A DNA stretch of 64,000 nucleotides from Vibrio ichthyoenteri ATCC 700023 (lineage in GTDB: Bacteria; Pseudomonadota; Gammaproteobacteria; Enterobacterales; Vibrionaceae): the NCBI RefSeq assembly GCF_000222605.1, contig NZ_AFWF01000012.1:1-64000 (forward strand). Direction: 5' to 3'. The notes beneath the pieces are model-generated. The model saw only the letters and a list, made by a program, of their open reading frames with translations. It searched no databases and had not been told where the DNA came from. Numbering within the stretch: the first letter of the stretch is position 1; every line of letters begins with the position of its first letter. This document shows positions 1-8,969 of this stretch, piece by piece. The translations under genes were made by a program, and so were the position numbers.

Positions 1-8
1 TTTTTGTT

Positions 9-455
9 TTACTTTGCTTTGTGAGCGTCTGGGTTACCTTTACAGGTTCCATCACCACATTTACCGTATAGGTACAAACTGTGGTTAGTCAGAGTCACGT
101 TGTACTTGGCCGCAATCTCACGTTGACGTTCTTCAATCACGTTGTCAGAAAACTCGATCACTTCGCCACAATCAAGACACACTAGGTGGTCATGATGATG
201 TTGAGTTGATAGTTCAAAGACAGATTTACCGCCTTCAAAATGGTGGCGCGTTACGATTCCAGCATCATCAAATTGGTTTAATACTCGATAAACAGTCGCA
301 AGACCAATCTCTTCACCAAGATCGATCAGTTTTTTGTACAACTCTTCAGCACTGATGTGTTGGCAGTCAGGTTGCTGTAGTACTTCTAATATTTTAAGTC
401 TAGGTAGTGTTACCTTGAGACCAGCATCCTTGAGCGCTTGATTATTGTCTGACAT
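9..455 (-). CDS. fur: Ferric uptake regulator Fur
   Basis: Iron-responsive transcriptional repressor: with Fe2+ bound, the dimer blocks promoters of iron-uptake genes. The 148-residue product has an N-terminal winged helix (about 1-80, with GLATVYRVLNQF as recognition-helix region) and a C-terminal metal-binding/dimerisation domain with the His cluster at 86-90 (HHHDH), C93/C96 (CLDCG) and C133/C138. Length matches Vibrio Fur. An in-frame upstream start at 509 would add 18 residues, but the ATG at 455 gives the family N-terminus MSDNNQALKDAG, so I use it. It is divergent from the gene at 654. No clear Fur box was identified by eye in the shared upstream region. Confidence 0.97.
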   Translation of the reverse strand: MSDNNQALKDAGLKVTLPRLKILEVLQQPDCQHISAEELYKKLIDLGEEIGLATVYRVLNQFDDAGIVTRHHFEGGKSVFELSTQHHHDHLVCLDCGEVIEFSDNVIEERQREIAAKYNVTLTNHSLYLYGKCGDGTCKGNPDAHKAK

Positions 456-653
456 ATACTTTCCTGTTGATGATCTGCAGTGTTGAACAGAATTCAATAT
501 TGTCACCATTATAGGGCAGGTTACGATAACAATAAACCACGAACTTCAAAGGGTTACTCATATTTATTGTAAAGTTGTGGGGTGTCACGGATAAAACTGG
601 TCTAATCAGTTACAATTCATTAACTTTAGTTGGTTGGGTATTAGCGTAGTTAT

Positions 654-1151
654 ATGAGTTCTTTATTTTCAAGGGTTTACAGGCCTGGTTTTGTTAAATT
701 TGCTTTAAATGTTTGGCCGCCATTTTGGGGGGCTGGGATAAAAATCCTCTTTATTAGCGATGATTTCCGCCAAGTAAGGGTTCGATTGAAGCTACGCTGG
801 TGGAATAAAAATGCCAATCGCAGCCAGTATGGCGGCAGCATATTTTCACTCACAGATCCTATCTATGCGTTGATGCTTATGGGGATTTTAGGCGAGCAGT
901 ATTTTGTATGGGATAAACAAGCAAGCATTGACTTCGTTCAGCCTGGACGAGGCGATCTGTTTGCCGACTTTGATCTATCGATGGGGCAACTTGATGATAT
1001 TTATCGTCAGACTCATTTTGGTGATAAGAGTTTCCCTGAATTCGTCATCCATATAAAGGATGAGCAAGGCGAGGTTGTTGCGAAGGTACAGCGTAAGCTC
1101 TATGTGCGTAAAAAGCCGCAATACCGCCAAATGGAAGACAATGAGGTATAA
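654..1151 (+). CDS. DUF4442 hotdog-fold protein (thioesterase-like)
   Basis: A 165-residue protein matching the DUF4442 family, which has a hotdog fold related to acyl-CoA thioesterases. The N-terminus (RPGFVKFALNVWPPFWGAGI) and the central YGGSIFSLTDPIYALMLM segment, equivalent to the hotdog helix, are typical. The substrate is unknown and thioesterase activity is inferred from fold only. It stands alone, divergent from fur, and ends in a terminator shared with convergent fldA. The family assignment is good; the biochemical role is not established. Confidence 0.8.
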   Translation: MSSLFSRVYRPGFVKFALNVWPPFWGAGIKILFISDDFRQVRVRLKLRWWNKNANRSQYGGSIFSLTDPIYALMLMGILGEQYFVWDKQASIDFVQPGRGDLFADFDLSMGQLDDIYRQTHFGDKSFPEFVIHIKDEQGEVVAKVQRKLYVRKKPQYRQMEDNEV

Positions 1152-1175
1152 AAAAACCTCCCGTAGGAGGTTTTT
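1152..1175. terminator. Bidirectional intrinsic terminator between the DUF4442 gene and fldA
   Basis: Inverted repeat AAAAACCTCC / GGAGGTTTTT with a short GTA loop. The A-run on the left and T-run on the right let it serve both convergent genes. The upper-strand gene stop lies at its edge. Confidence 0.8.
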
Positions 1176-1180
1176 AGAAA

Positions 1181-1714
1181 TTAGCCTTCTAGCTCAGCTA
1201 GGCACATTTCATCGTAAATCTGTTTACACCAGTTGTTTACACGCTCTTCGGTAAGTTCTGGTTGACGATCTTCGTCAATGCATAGACCAACAAATTGGCT
1301 GTCGTCGCCCTCAACAAGGGCTTTAGACGCTTCAAACTCGTAGCTTGCCGCTGCAGTGTAACCTAGGATTGTGCCGCCTTTTGCTTCAACGATGTCACGT
1401 ACTGTGCCCATCGCATCACAGAAGTACTCTGCGTAATCTTCTTGATCACCACAACCAAAAATAGCAACAAGCTTGGTAGAGAAATCGACTTGCTCAAGTT
1501 CTGGGAAGAAGTCATCCCAATCACATTGCGCTTCACCGTAATACCACGTAGGGATACCGAGTAGAAGAAGATCAAAGTTATCAATGTCTTCTTTGCTGCT
1601 TTTCGCAATGTCTTGAACGTTAACTAGTTGTTTACCTAGTTGTTTTTGAATCATCTTTGCAACAGCTTCGGTGTTACCAGTGTCACTACCAAAGAAGATA
1701 CCTACACTTGCCAT
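1181..1714 (-). CDS. fldA: Flavodoxin FldA
   Basis: Long-chain FMN flavodoxin of 177 residues: a low-potential electron carrier for enzymes such as pyruvate-formate lyase activase, IspG/IspH and biotin synthase. The phosphate-binding loop FFGSDTGNTEAVAKM (residues 7-21) is intact, as is the aromatic FMN site around LGIPTWYYGEAQCDWDDF and the GCGDQEDYAEYFCDA segment. The length fits the long-chain class. Placement next to fur is conserved in Vibrio. It lies downstream of the DUF2788 gene on the same strand with about 50 bases between. Confidence 0.96.
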   Translation of the reverse strand: MASVGIFFGSDTGNTEAVAKMIQKQLGKQLVNVQDIAKSSKEDIDNFDLLLLGIPTWYYGEAQCDWDDFFPELEQVDFSTKLVAIFGCGDQEDYAEYFCDAMGTVRDIVEAKGGTILGYTAAASYEFEASKALVEGDDSQFVGLCIDEDRQPELTEERVNNWCKQIYDEMCLAELEG

Positions 1715-1762
1715 AGAATCATTACCTTTACAATTGTCTACTTATTAGCATTTGGCTAAGAG

Positions 1763-1984
1763 TTAACCTAAGCCTGTTCCTTCCCAACTTAGCTGAATTA
1801 AACCTTTAACGATAAATCCAGCACAACCGAGAAACAGAACTAACCACACGATGCGACGCCCAAAAGGAGGAACATTACCTGCCTTCAATACATCTTTAAT
1901 CGCCATACCAATTAAGAAAAAGATAGCGGCGAACAACAGGTCGAGACCAATAGACTCGATCATGTTCATGTAGTCGTAAAGCAT
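1763..1984 (-). CDS. DUF2788 small inner-membrane protein
   Basis: A 73-residue protein with two hydrophobic segments (about 11-32 and 45-63) separated by a short basic loop (KDVLKAGNVPPFGRR). It matches DUF2788, found next to fldA in Vibrio and relatives. Function unknown. It is upstream of fldA on the same strand, so co-transcription is likely, but nothing in the sequence ties it mechanistically to flavodoxin. Confidence 0.85.
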   Translation of the reverse strand: MLYDYMNMIESIGLDLLFAAIFFLIGMAIKDVLKAGNVPPFGRRIVWLVLFLGCAGFIVKGLIQLSWEGTGLG

Positions 1985-2173
1985 GGTATCCCTTTATGCT
2001 AATTTACTTGCGCAGCACTATACCACTGTTATTCACCAAAGTTAATGCGATCGTCTCTCACTTTATGCTTATACCTTTATAAATCAGTATCGCTGCATTC
2101 TACGCGATTAAAATCGTTGTTAACCGTGTTATCGCATCGCTTTAAAGTTATCGGTTAGTGTTAAATCATTGCG

Positions 2174-2941
2174 TTATTGAGCAATAAATTTACGAATAGT
2201 ACGCAAAACCTCTGCTGGCTTTTCCGCGTGCAACCAATGCCCTGTATTAGCAATGACGTGTGCTTTTACGTGCTGAAATTGCGCTTGGATCTGTGCTTGA
2301 TGCGCGGGCAGCAGGTAATCAGAGTCGGCACCTTTAATGAACAAGGTAGCAGTGGCAATCTTGTTGATAGGCTGCCAGCCAATAATATTGTCGTAGTTGT
2401 CCCAGAGATTTGCGACATTAAAACGCCAAGCAAGGTGATCATCATGTTTATACAGGGATTTACTCAAAAATTGACGCACGCCTTCAATTTCAATGTGCTC
2501 AGCGAGAATAGCCATTGCCTGTTTACGGTCGGTTGGTTTATGCGCCTCGACCGCTTTTAGGCCGGCAAACACGTTAGTATGGCGATGTTGGGTGTATGCC
2601 ACTGGGGCCATGTCGAGTACGATCAGTTGTTCAACTTGGCTCTCTAGCTGTTCAGCCACTTTGATCGCGACCTTACCACCCATAGAGTGGCCAATGAGCG
2701 TGAAGCGCTCTATGGCCAAATGTGTGATTAGTTGGGCAACGTCATGGGCTTGATCTGCATAAGAATGATCGCGCGAATGTGATGATTGGCCATGGTTACG
2801 GAGATCGATACTCAATACTTGGTGATCTTGTTTTAAGTCGCGCGCAAGAAGACCAAGGTTATCGAGATTACCGAATAAACCGTGGATCAAAACAATGGTG
2901 TGACCCTCACCTTCGAGTTTGTAGTTCAGCTGTTGTGACAT
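2174..2941 (-). CDS. ybfF: Alpha/beta hydrolase YbfF (esterase)
   Basis: Predicted cytoplasmic serine esterase of 255 residues. It has the oxyanion-hole motif HGLFGN (about 20-25), the nucleophile elbow GHSMGG (Ser near 87), an acid-containing segment around FIKGADSDYL and the catalytic His in NTGHWLH near the C-terminus. E. coli YbfF, also encoded beside seqA, cleaves short acyl esters and acyl-CoAs; the natural substrate is unclear. It is divergent from seqA with about 90 bases between. Confidence 0.93.
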   Translation of the reverse strand: MSQQLNYKLEGEGHTIVLIHGLFGNLDNLGLLARDLKQDHQVLSIDLRNHGQSSHSRDHSYADQAHDVAQLITHLAIERFTLIGHSMGGKVAIKVAEQLESQVEQLIVLDMAPVAYTQHRHTNVFAGLKAVEAHKPTDRKQAMAILAEHIEIEGVRQFLSKSLYKHDDHLAWRFNVANLWDNYDNIIGWQPINKIATATLFIKGADSDYLLPAHQAQIQAQFQHVKAHVIANTGHWLHAEKPAEVLRTIRKFIAQ

Positions 2942-3034
2942 TTTATCTTATTCGTGACTGGTTTAACGTAGAGTCTGAGAGAAGATCTCGCTATAATCGC
3001 CACAGAGTTTAAACATAGAGATTGTGAAAAGCGA

Positions 3035-3574
3035 ATGAAAACAATTGAGGTTGATGAGGATCTATACCGTTACATCGCAGGTCAAACCCAACATATCGGT
3101 GAAAGTGCATCCGATATTTTGCGTCGATTGTTGAATGTAGATGGACAAGTTCAGGCCGCTCAACAGCAACCTATCATTGAGCCTATCGGCTTAGTGGTGA
3201 GTAAAGATGCTGTTAAAGAAGTTCAATTGGATGGCGTGAAAGAAATGCGTTCTCTGTTGATTTCAGATGAGTTTGCTGGCCTTAAAAAAGCCATTGACCG
3301 TTTTATGCTAGTTCTTTCAACGTTACATCGTATTGATTCAGAAAGCTTTTCGGAAGCGACTCAAGTTAAAGGTCGCAAGCGTGTTTACTTTGCTGATAAC
3401 GAGCAGACTTTGCTTGCTAATGGCAACACCACCAAACCGAAAGCGATTCCAGCATCACCTTTCTGGGTGATTACTAATAACAATACCAGTCGTAAAAGAC
3501 AAATGGTTGACCAACTCATGTCACGGATGAGTTTCCCTGCAGACTTAATTGAAAAAGTAACCCTCTCAATCTAG
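3035..3574 (+). CDS. seqA: Negative modulator of replication initiation SeqA
   Basis: SeqA binds hemimethylated GATC sites after fork passage, sequestering oriC and limiting re-initiation by DnaA. The 179-residue product has the N-terminal oligomerisation region (MKTIEVDEDLYRYIAGQTQH, residues 1-20, with the helix ESASDILRRLL) and a C-terminal DNA-binding domain including GRKRVYFADNEQTLLANG and ITNNNTSRKRQMVDQLM. A clear terminator follows and separates it from pgm. In E. coli the seqA-pgm order is the same. Confidence 0.97.
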   Translation: MKTIEVDEDLYRYIAGQTQHIGESASDILRRLLNVDGQVQAAQQQPIIEPIGLVVSKDAVKEVQLDGVKEMRSLLISDEFAGLKKAIDRFMLVLSTLHRIDSESFSEATQVKGRKRVYFADNEQTLLANGNTTKPKAIPASPFWVITNNNTSRKRQMVDQLMSRMSFPADLIEKVTLSI

Positions 3575-3587
3575 TTTGTAGCACAGA

Positions 3588-3626
3588 GCCTCATAATATT
3601 CGTTCACACAGTTATGAGGCTTTTTT
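3588..3626 (+). terminator. Intrinsic terminator after seqA
   Basis: Perfect 9-bp stem GCCTCATAA / TTATGAGGC with a 15-base loop, followed by six T. It lies 14 bases after the seqA stop and 30 bases before pgm, so pgm probably has its own promoter or relies on readthrough. Confidence 0.85.
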
Positions 3627-3656
3627 GTATCTATAAAATTTAGAAAGGATGTCAAA

Positions 3657-5303
3657 ATGGCTATGCACCCGAGAGCTGGACAAAAGGCTCAACAACAGGA
3701 TTTACACAATATTCCTGCGTTAGTTTCAAATTACTTCTTATTGCAACCTGAACCAAGTAACCCAGCACACAAAGTTGAGTTTGGTACATCTGGTCACCGC
3801 GGCACGGCAGACAAAGCGACGTTTAATGAAAACCATATCTTGGCGATCGCACAAGCGATTGCTGAAGTACGTGCCGAGCAAGGCACTAAAGGTCCGCTGT
3901 TTGTGGGTAAAGATACTCACGCATTGTCTGAACCAGCATTTGCCAGCGTACTTGAAGTGTTGGTGGCGAATGGTGTCGAAGTAATTGTTCAGCAAGACAA
4001 TGGCTACACGCCAACTCCGGGTGTATCTCATGCTATTTTGACCTACAACCTTGCACATCAAGATAAAGCGGATGGCATTGTGATTACGCCATCACACAAC
4101 CCACCGCAAGATGGTGGTATTAAATACAACCCGACTCATGGTGGCCCTGCGGAAGATGCGCTGACTAAAGCGATTGAAAACCGTGCTAACGTTCTGATTG
4201 CTGAAGGTTTGCAAGGCGTGAAACGCATGCAGCTTGCCGAGGCGAAAGTATCACCACTGTTTAAGCAAGTGGATCTGGTTAAGCCTTATATTGATGATCT
4301 AGTGAATGTCATTGATATGGAAGCGATCCAAAAAGCCAACTTAAAGCTCGGTGTTGATCCATTGGGTGGTAGCGGTATCGATTACTGGCGTCAAATTGGT
4401 AAAGCGTACAATCTCGATCTGACTTTGGTGAGCGAAGCCATTGATCCTACGTTCCAATTTATGTCATTAGATAAAGATGGCGTGGTACGAATGGATTGCT
4501 CATCGCCATACGCAATGGCGGGTCTGTTGGCGCTTAAGGACGATTATGACTTGGCATTTGGTAATGATCCTGATTACGACCGCCATGGCATTGTGACCGC
4601 AAAAGGTTTGATGAATCCAAATCACTTCTTAGCGGTCTGTATCGATTACCTGTACCGTCATCGTCAAGGCTGGGGTAAAGAGGTTGCGGTAGGTAAAACA
4701 CTGGTTTCTAGTGCTCTGATTGACCGTGTTGTTGCCGATCTTGGTCGTGAACTATGCGAAGTGCCAGTTGGTTTTAAGTGGTTTGTGGATGGCTTATACA
4801 GCGGCCAGTTTGGTTTTGGTGGCGAAGAGAGTGCAGGGGCATCGTTCCTGCGTAAAGACGGCACACCTTGGTCAACCGACAAAGATGGCATCATTCTATG
4901 CTTACTCGCGGCGGAAATTACGGCAGTAACCGGTAAAAACCCACAACAATATTACGAAGAGCTAGCGGCGAAGCATGGCGAATCGAAATACAACCGTATT
5001 CAAGCGGTGGCAAATGGGCCACAAAAAGACGTATTGAAGAAGCTTTCTCCAGAGATGGTCGCTGCCGATACGCTTGCTGGTGACGCGATCACTGCTCGTC
5101 TTACGCACGCACCAGGCAATGGCGCTGCAATCGGTGGCCTGAAAGTGACCACGGAAAATGGCTGGTTTGCCGCTCGTCCATCAGGGACTGAAGATATCTA
5201 CAAGATCTATTGCGAAAGCTTTAAAGGTGAAGAGCACCTTAAGCAAATCGAGCAAGAAGCTCAAGAGATCGTAAACCAAGTGTTCAAGGACGCCGGTTTA
5301 TAG
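3657..5303 (+). CDS. pgm: Phosphoglucomutase (alpha-D-glucose-specific)
   Basis: Interconverts glucose-1-phosphate and glucose-6-phosphate, feeding UDP-glucose, glycogen and envelope polysaccharide synthesis. The 548-residue protein has the active phosphoserine loop TPSHNPP (Ser146), the metal loop DPDYDRHG (around 304), the sugar-binding [10 protein letters not shown] and the phosphate-binding [12 protein letters not shown] near the C-terminus, in the order of the phosphohexomutase superfamily. An AAAGGA ribosome site precedes the ATG. It ends in a strong terminator beyond which the 36-bp repeat tract begins. Confidence 0.97.
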   Translation: MAMHPRAGQKAQQQDLHNIPALVSNYFLLQPEPSNPAHKVEFGTSGHRGTADKATFNENHILAIAQAIAEVRAEQGTKGPLFVGKDTHALSEPAFASVLEVLVANGVEVIVQQDNGYTPTPGVSHAILTYNLAHQDKADGIVITPSHNPPQDGGIKYNPTHGGPAEDALTKAIENRANVLIAEGLQGVKRMQLAEAKVSPLFKQVDLVKPYIDDLVNVIDMEAIQKANLKLGVDPLGGSGIDYWRQIGKAYNLDLTLVSEAIDPTFQFMSLDKDGVVRMDCSSPYAMAGLLALKDDYDLAFGNDPDYDRHGIVTAKGLMNPNHFLAVCIDYLYRHRQGWGKEVAVGKTLVSSALIDRVVADLGRELCEVPVGFKWFVDGLYSGQFGFGGEESAGASFLRKDGTPWSTDKDGIILCLLAAEITAVTGKNPQQYYEELAAKHGESKYNRIQAVANGPQKDVLKKLSPEMVAADTLAGDAITARLTHAPGNGAAIGGLKVTTENGWFAARPSGTEDIYKIYCESFKGEEHLKQIEQEAQEIVNQVFKDAGL

Positions 5304-5327
5304 CATCAAGTTTGATGTTGATAAAAA

Positions 5328-5355
5328 AGAGCTGACGAAAGTCGGCTCTTTTTTT
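5328..5355 (+). terminator. Intrinsic terminator after pgm
   Basis: Nine-bp stem AGAGCTGAC / GTCGGCTCT closed by a GAAA tetraloop and followed by seven T. Immediately downstream the sequence becomes the low-complexity repeat tract. Confidence 0.88.
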
Positions 5356-5699
5356 GAGAATCGAGAGGCGAGAATAGAGCAAAAGCGTCGAGCGCAGCGT
5401 TCTGTTTTCGCTTCTCATATCTCGCTTCTCATATCTCGCTTCTCGTATTTTCTCGCTTCTCGAAGCGTAGCGTTCTGCTTTTCACCTCTCGTCTCTCGAA
5501 GCGTAGCGTTCTGCTTTTCACCTCTCGCTTCTCGAAGCGTAGCGTTCTGCTTTTCACCTCTCGCCTCTCGAAGCGCAGCGTTCTGCTTTTCACCTCTCGC
5601 TTCTCGAAGCGTAGCGTTCTGCTTTTCACCTCTCGTCTCTCGAAGCGCAGCGTTCTGCTTTTCACCTCTCGCCTCTCAAAGCGATGCGTTCTTCTTCGC
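5356..5699. repeat. 36-bp tandem repeat tract (about 6.4 copies) with degenerate flanks
   Basis: From 5458 a unit starting TCTCGAAGCGTAGCGTTCTG recurs at 5494, 5530, 5566, 5602, 5638 and 5674 with an exact 36-base period and a few substitutions (GTAG/GCAG, CGTC/CGCC/CGCT). The left flank (5356-5457) holds looser CTTCTCATATCTCG units. Because 36 is a multiple of three, the minus strand reads openly as a 12-residue repeat, but it has no ribosome site and low-complexity composition, so I treat it as non-coding. It fills the whole gap between pgm and the DUF1853 gene. Confidence 0.9.
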
Positions 5700-6452
5700 T
5701 CACCCGTGCGGCCAGCGATCGGGCACTACAAACCAAAATTGACCGTCTTTGGTTTGGGCATGGATAAAGCGCTCAGGACTGGGGTTAATCGGCTCTAACT
5801 GCTCTCCTAAGCCAATCGCCCAGCGCTCTTTTGGCAGGTGAAACAGCGGTTGCTTGATTTGTTTAGATTGCGAGTAATAACACCAATAGCCATTGATGAG
5901 TTGGCCATTGAGCGGATAGCCAAGACAATGGGTTGGGATAGTTTCGTCACTAAACGGGTTGGTATAGAGTCGCCCTTGCATCAACAAATGATGAGATGCC
6001 ACTTCAAGCTGTGGATACTGCTGGTGGAAGGTGTCAGAACAAGACATTGCCAATTGATGATTGAGCATGCGATCGAGCTTTTTATCAAGCTGATCATGGG
6101 CATTGGGGCCAAACCATGTTCCTTGATGCAGTAAGTAAAATTTGATCGCCACTTCCCAATGCTCAAGTTGATCGCGTTGCTGGTTATGCAATAACAGATC
6201 AATAGCACCGAGCGTTTTACCCGCTTGGTTTAGCTGTATTTCTTCCATCGCAACGTGGTAAATGTCACTGTGCTTGAAGGCTTCAGTACACAAGTGTTGA
6301 TAAAGAAAACCTAAGCGGCGATTACCATGATACTGGCTGTTCTTAGCAAGAGGTTGTACCTGCAAATGGCTGATATCACTAAAGGGCTGATCGGCTGTAA
6401 TCAGGTTAGGCTGGGTAAGAATCCAATCATAAAAATCAGTCAGGGCAGTCAT
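5700..6452 (-). CDS. DUF1853 family protein
   Basis: A 250-residue protein of the uncharacterised DUF1853 family. Recognisable conserved stretches are RRLGFLYQHLCTEAF near residue 45, the acidic GAIDLLLHNQ, and HWEVAIKFYLL followed by GPNAHDQLDKKLDRML. The arrangement of conserved Asp, Glu and Lys (D, then ExAIKFY) resembles restriction-endonuclease-like nuclease cores (D...ExK). That resemblance is my inference, not an established activity. It is divergent from the Nif3-like gene. The stop codon abuts the repeat tract. Confidence 0.8.
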   Translation of the reverse strand: MTALTDFYDWILTQPNLITADQPFSDISHLQVQPLAKNSQYHGNRRLGFLYQHLCTEAFKHSDIYHVAMEEIQLNQAGKTLGAIDLLLHNQQRDQLEHWEVAIKFYLLHQGTWFGPNAHDQLDKKLDRMLNHQLAMSCSDTFHQQYPQLEVASHHLLMQGRLYTNPFSDETIPTHCLGYPLNGQLINGYWCYYSQSKQIKQPLFHLPKERWAIGLGEQLEPINPSPERFIHAQTKDGQFWFVVPDRWPHG

Positions 6453-6555
6453 GATAATCCGTTAGCAATTGTTCGCGTTTTTTTCGACATTAAGCAGTGA
6501 AGTTGCTATAACCACGACAATACACGTCGCTCAAGTCAGGATACTGGAAAGTAAG

Positions 6556-7314
6556 ATGAATAATCTACAACTAGAAAAATTACTTAACGAAAAATTGTCC
6601 CCTCAATTGATCAAAGATTACAGCCCAAACGGTCTGCAAGTCGAAGGGGCGGCTGAGGTTAACGTCATCGTGACTGGCGTCACGGCGTCGCAAGCGTTAA
6701 TTGATAAAGCGGTTGAGCTTAACGCCGATGCGCTGTTGGTGCATCACGGCTATTTTTGGAAAGGCGAACCAGACCCAATTAGAGGCATGAAAGGTAAGCG
6801 CATTCGTACCTTGATTAAAAATGACATCAATCTATTGGGTTATCACTTACCACTCGATATTCATCCTGAGCTGGGTAATAACGCGCAATTAGCCCGTTTG
6901 CTTGAGATTGAAGTAGAAGGTGGCCTTGAAGGTCATCCTCAATCAGTGGCAATGTTTGGTCGCTTAAAACAGCCTCTAACGGGTGCTCAGCTTGCGGAAC
7001 GCATTAATCTAGTGCTCGATAGAGCCCCATTGCATATTGCGCCTGACAACGCTGACAAGTTGATTGAAACGATTGGTTGGTGCACAGGCGGTGGTCAAGA
7101 TTACATTGAATTGGCGGCGCAACACGGCTTAGATGCGTTTATCTCTGGTGAGATTTCAGAGCGTACCACTTACAGTGCGCGTGAGCTTGATATTCATTAC
7201 TTCGCTGCAGGCCATCATGCAACGGAGCGCTACGGTATTAAAGCGCTGGGTGAGTGGCTAGCCGCTGAGCACGGTTTGGATGTGACCTTTATTGATATCG
7301 ATAATCCGGTTTAA
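6556..7314 (+). CDS. ybgI: Nif3-like dinuclear metal-centre protein (YbgI family)
   Basis: A 252-residue member of the Nif3/YbgI family, toroidal hexamers with a dinuclear metal site; in E. coli YbgI has been linked to DNA repair or metal hydrolase roles, but the reaction is not settled. Metal ligands appear in LLVHHGYFW, the LLGYHLPLDIHPE segment, and FAAGHHATERYG near the C-terminus. The frame is open to 6469, but the ATG at 6556 has a GGAAAGTAAG ribosome site and gives the standard N-terminus MNNLQLEKLLNEKL, so I chose it. Confidence 0.92.
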   Translation: MNNLQLEKLLNEKLSPQLIKDYSPNGLQVEGAAEVNVIVTGVTASQALIDKAVELNADALLVHHGYFWKGEPDPIRGMKGKRIRTLIKNDINLLGYHLPLDIHPELGNNAQLARLLEIEVEGGLEGHPQSVAMFGRLKQPLTGAQLAERINLVLDRAPLHIAPDNADKLIETIGWCTGGGQDYIELAAQHGLDAFISGEISERTTYSARELDIHYFAAGHHATERYGIKALGEWLAAEHGLDVTFIDIDNPV

Positions 7315-7679
7315 GGGCGACTTTGTCTTGAAGAACGCTTTGCTTCGAGAGGCGAGAGTTTGAGAAGCGAGAATTTGAGAACCGAGAGCGGACTTCGTCC
7401 TTTGAGAGGCGAGAATAGAGAGCTTAAAAGCGAGATCCCCAACTCGCTTGTGCCTCGCTCTTGAGGATGACGATAAAGTTCAGGACTTAAACGATGTCAT
7501 TCTCGATAGCGACGAAGGAGCGTAATCGGGAATCTCTCGAATCTCGCAGCGAAGCGTTCCTGAGAGCGCAGCTCGTTTTCGAATCTCTGTTCTCGCACCT
7601 CTAAAAAGAAAGGGTTGACGCTTTCACGCCAACCCTCACAATTATTCGCTTCTCGCTTCTCGCTTCTCGCTTCTCGCTT
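7315..7679. repeat. Intergenic repeat mosaic between ybgI and gltA
   Basis: This gene-free stretch is a patchwork. It has GAGAGGCGAGA and GAGAAGCGAGAA-type units (7340-7420). It then has a copy of a dispersed element (about 7433-7534) with the arms ATGTCATTCTCGATAGC and GTAATCGGGAATCTC, similar to elements near 30.2-30.5 kb. The gltA terminator follows, then five exact copies of the heptamer CGCTTCT (7647-7681), the last overlapping the gltA stop codon. No coding potential was recognised. Confidence 0.8.
7602..7636 (-). terminator. Intrinsic terminator of gltA
   Basis: Read on the minus strand: stem AGGGTTGGCG / CGTCAACCCT with one mismatch, loop of six, then TTTCTTTTT. It lies about 45 bases beyond the gltA stop, with the heptamer repeat array occupying the space between stop codon and terminator. 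Confidence 0.8.
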
Positions 7680-8969
7680 CTATTCGCGCTCGTGAATTGG
7701 TGCAAACTCGCGTTGTGTTTGACCAGTGTAAAGCTGACGAGGACGACCGATACGGTTAGCAGGATCACTGTGCATTTCATTCCAGTGTGCAATCCAACCG
7801 ATGGTACGAGACATCGCGAAGATAACCGTAAACATAGAAACAGGAATACCAATCGCTTTAAGAATGATGCCTGAGTAGAAATCTACGTTCGGGTAAAGTT
7901 TCTTCGATACAAAGTACTCATCAGACAGTGCGATTCGCTCAAGTTCCATCGCAACATCCAGCAGTGGATCTTGGATATTAAGCTCTGTCAGTACTTCATG
8001 ACACGCTTCACGCATTACCGTTGCACGAGGATCGTAGTTTTTGTAAACACGGTGACCAAAGCCCATTAGTCGGAATGGGTCATCTTTGTCTTTCGCGCGC
8101 TCAACAAACTCAGGAATGTTATCGACACTGCCGATCTCTTCCAACATCTTCAAGCAAGCTTCGTTTGCGCCACCGTGAGCAGGGCCCCAAAGCGATGCAA
8201 TACCGGCTGCGATACAGGCAAATGGGTTAGCACCAGAAGAACCCGCTAGACGAACCGTTGAGGTTGATGCGTTTTGCTCGTGGTCTGCGTGCAGAGTGAA
8301 AATTTTATCCATCGCACGGGCTACAACAGGGTTCACTTCGTATTCTTCACATGGGTTAGCAAACATCATGTGTAGGAAGTTTTCCGCATAGTTAAGATCG
8401 TTGCGTGGGTAGATGAATGGCTGGCCAATGGAGTACTTGTAACACATAGCCGCCAATGTAGGCATTTTGGATAGTAGACGATATGCCGCAATTTCGCGGT
8501 GAACATCGTTATTGATATCAAGTGAATCGTGGTAGAAAGCTGCAAGTGCGCCAACCACACCACACATAACCGCCATTGGGTGTGCATCACGACGGAAACC
8601 ATGGAAGAAGCTAGCGATTTGCTCATGCACCATAGTATGACGAGTGACGGTTGTTTTAAATTGTTCGTATTGCTCACGAGTAGGGGCTTCACCGTAAAGA
8701 AGAATGTAACAAACTTCTAAGTAGTCAGCATTATTCGCTAACTGATCGATAGGGAAGCCACGGTGTAGTAGGACACCTTTGCCGCCATCGATGTAGGTGA
8801 TTTGAGATTCACAAGATGCAGTGGCAAGAAAACCTGGGTCAAAGGTAAAGTAGCCATTTGCTCCAAGTTTACGAACATCGATTACTTGAGGACCAATTGT
8901 CCCATCCATAATCGGCAGTTCGATTGGCGCTTTACCTTCAACGTGAAGGGTCGCTTTCTTATCCGCCAT
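7680..8969 (-). CDS. gltA: Citrate synthase (type II, GltA)
   Basis: Condenses oxaloacetate and acetyl-CoA to citrate, the entry step of the TCA cycle. The 429-residue length and N-terminal beta domain ([19 protein letters not shown]) are those of the NADH-sensitive hexameric type of Gram-negative bacteria. Catalytic segments are [11 protein letters not shown] (His near 265), [14 protein letters not shown] (His near 306) and VDFYSGII (Asp near 363). It is divergent from the sdh operon, as in E. coli. The ATG has the ribosome site AAGGAGAT. Confidence 0.98.
   Translation of the reverse strand: MADKKATLHVEGKAPIELPIMDGTIGPQVIDVRKLGANGYFTFDPGFLATASCESQITYIDGGKGVLLHRGFPIDQLANNADYLEVCYILLYGEAPTREQYEQFKTTVTRHTMVHEQIASFFHGFRRDAHPMAVMCGVVGALAAFYHDSLDINNDVHREIAAYRLLSKMPTLAAMCYKYSIGQPFIYPRNDLNYAENFLHMMFANPCEEYEVNPVVARAMDKIFTLHADHEQNASTSTVRLAGSSGANPFACIAAGIASLWGPAHGGANEACLKMLEEIGSVDNIPEFVERAKDKDDPFRLMGFGHRVYKNYDPRATVMREACHEVLTELNIQDPLLDVAMELERIALSDEYFVSKKLYPNVDFYSGIILKAIGIPVSMFTVIFAMSRTIGWIAHWNEMHSDPANRIGRPRQLYTGQTQREFAPIHERE

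Noticed and set aside
5429-5665. Open frame on the minus strand with 12-residue repeats
   Set aside because: It is made entirely of the 36-bp DNA repeat, has no ribosome site and no similarity to a known protein; best read as non-coding tandem repeat.
5458-5690. CRISPR array, because the repeat period is 36 bases
   Set aside because: The units are contiguous without unique spacers, and no cas gene is present in the window.
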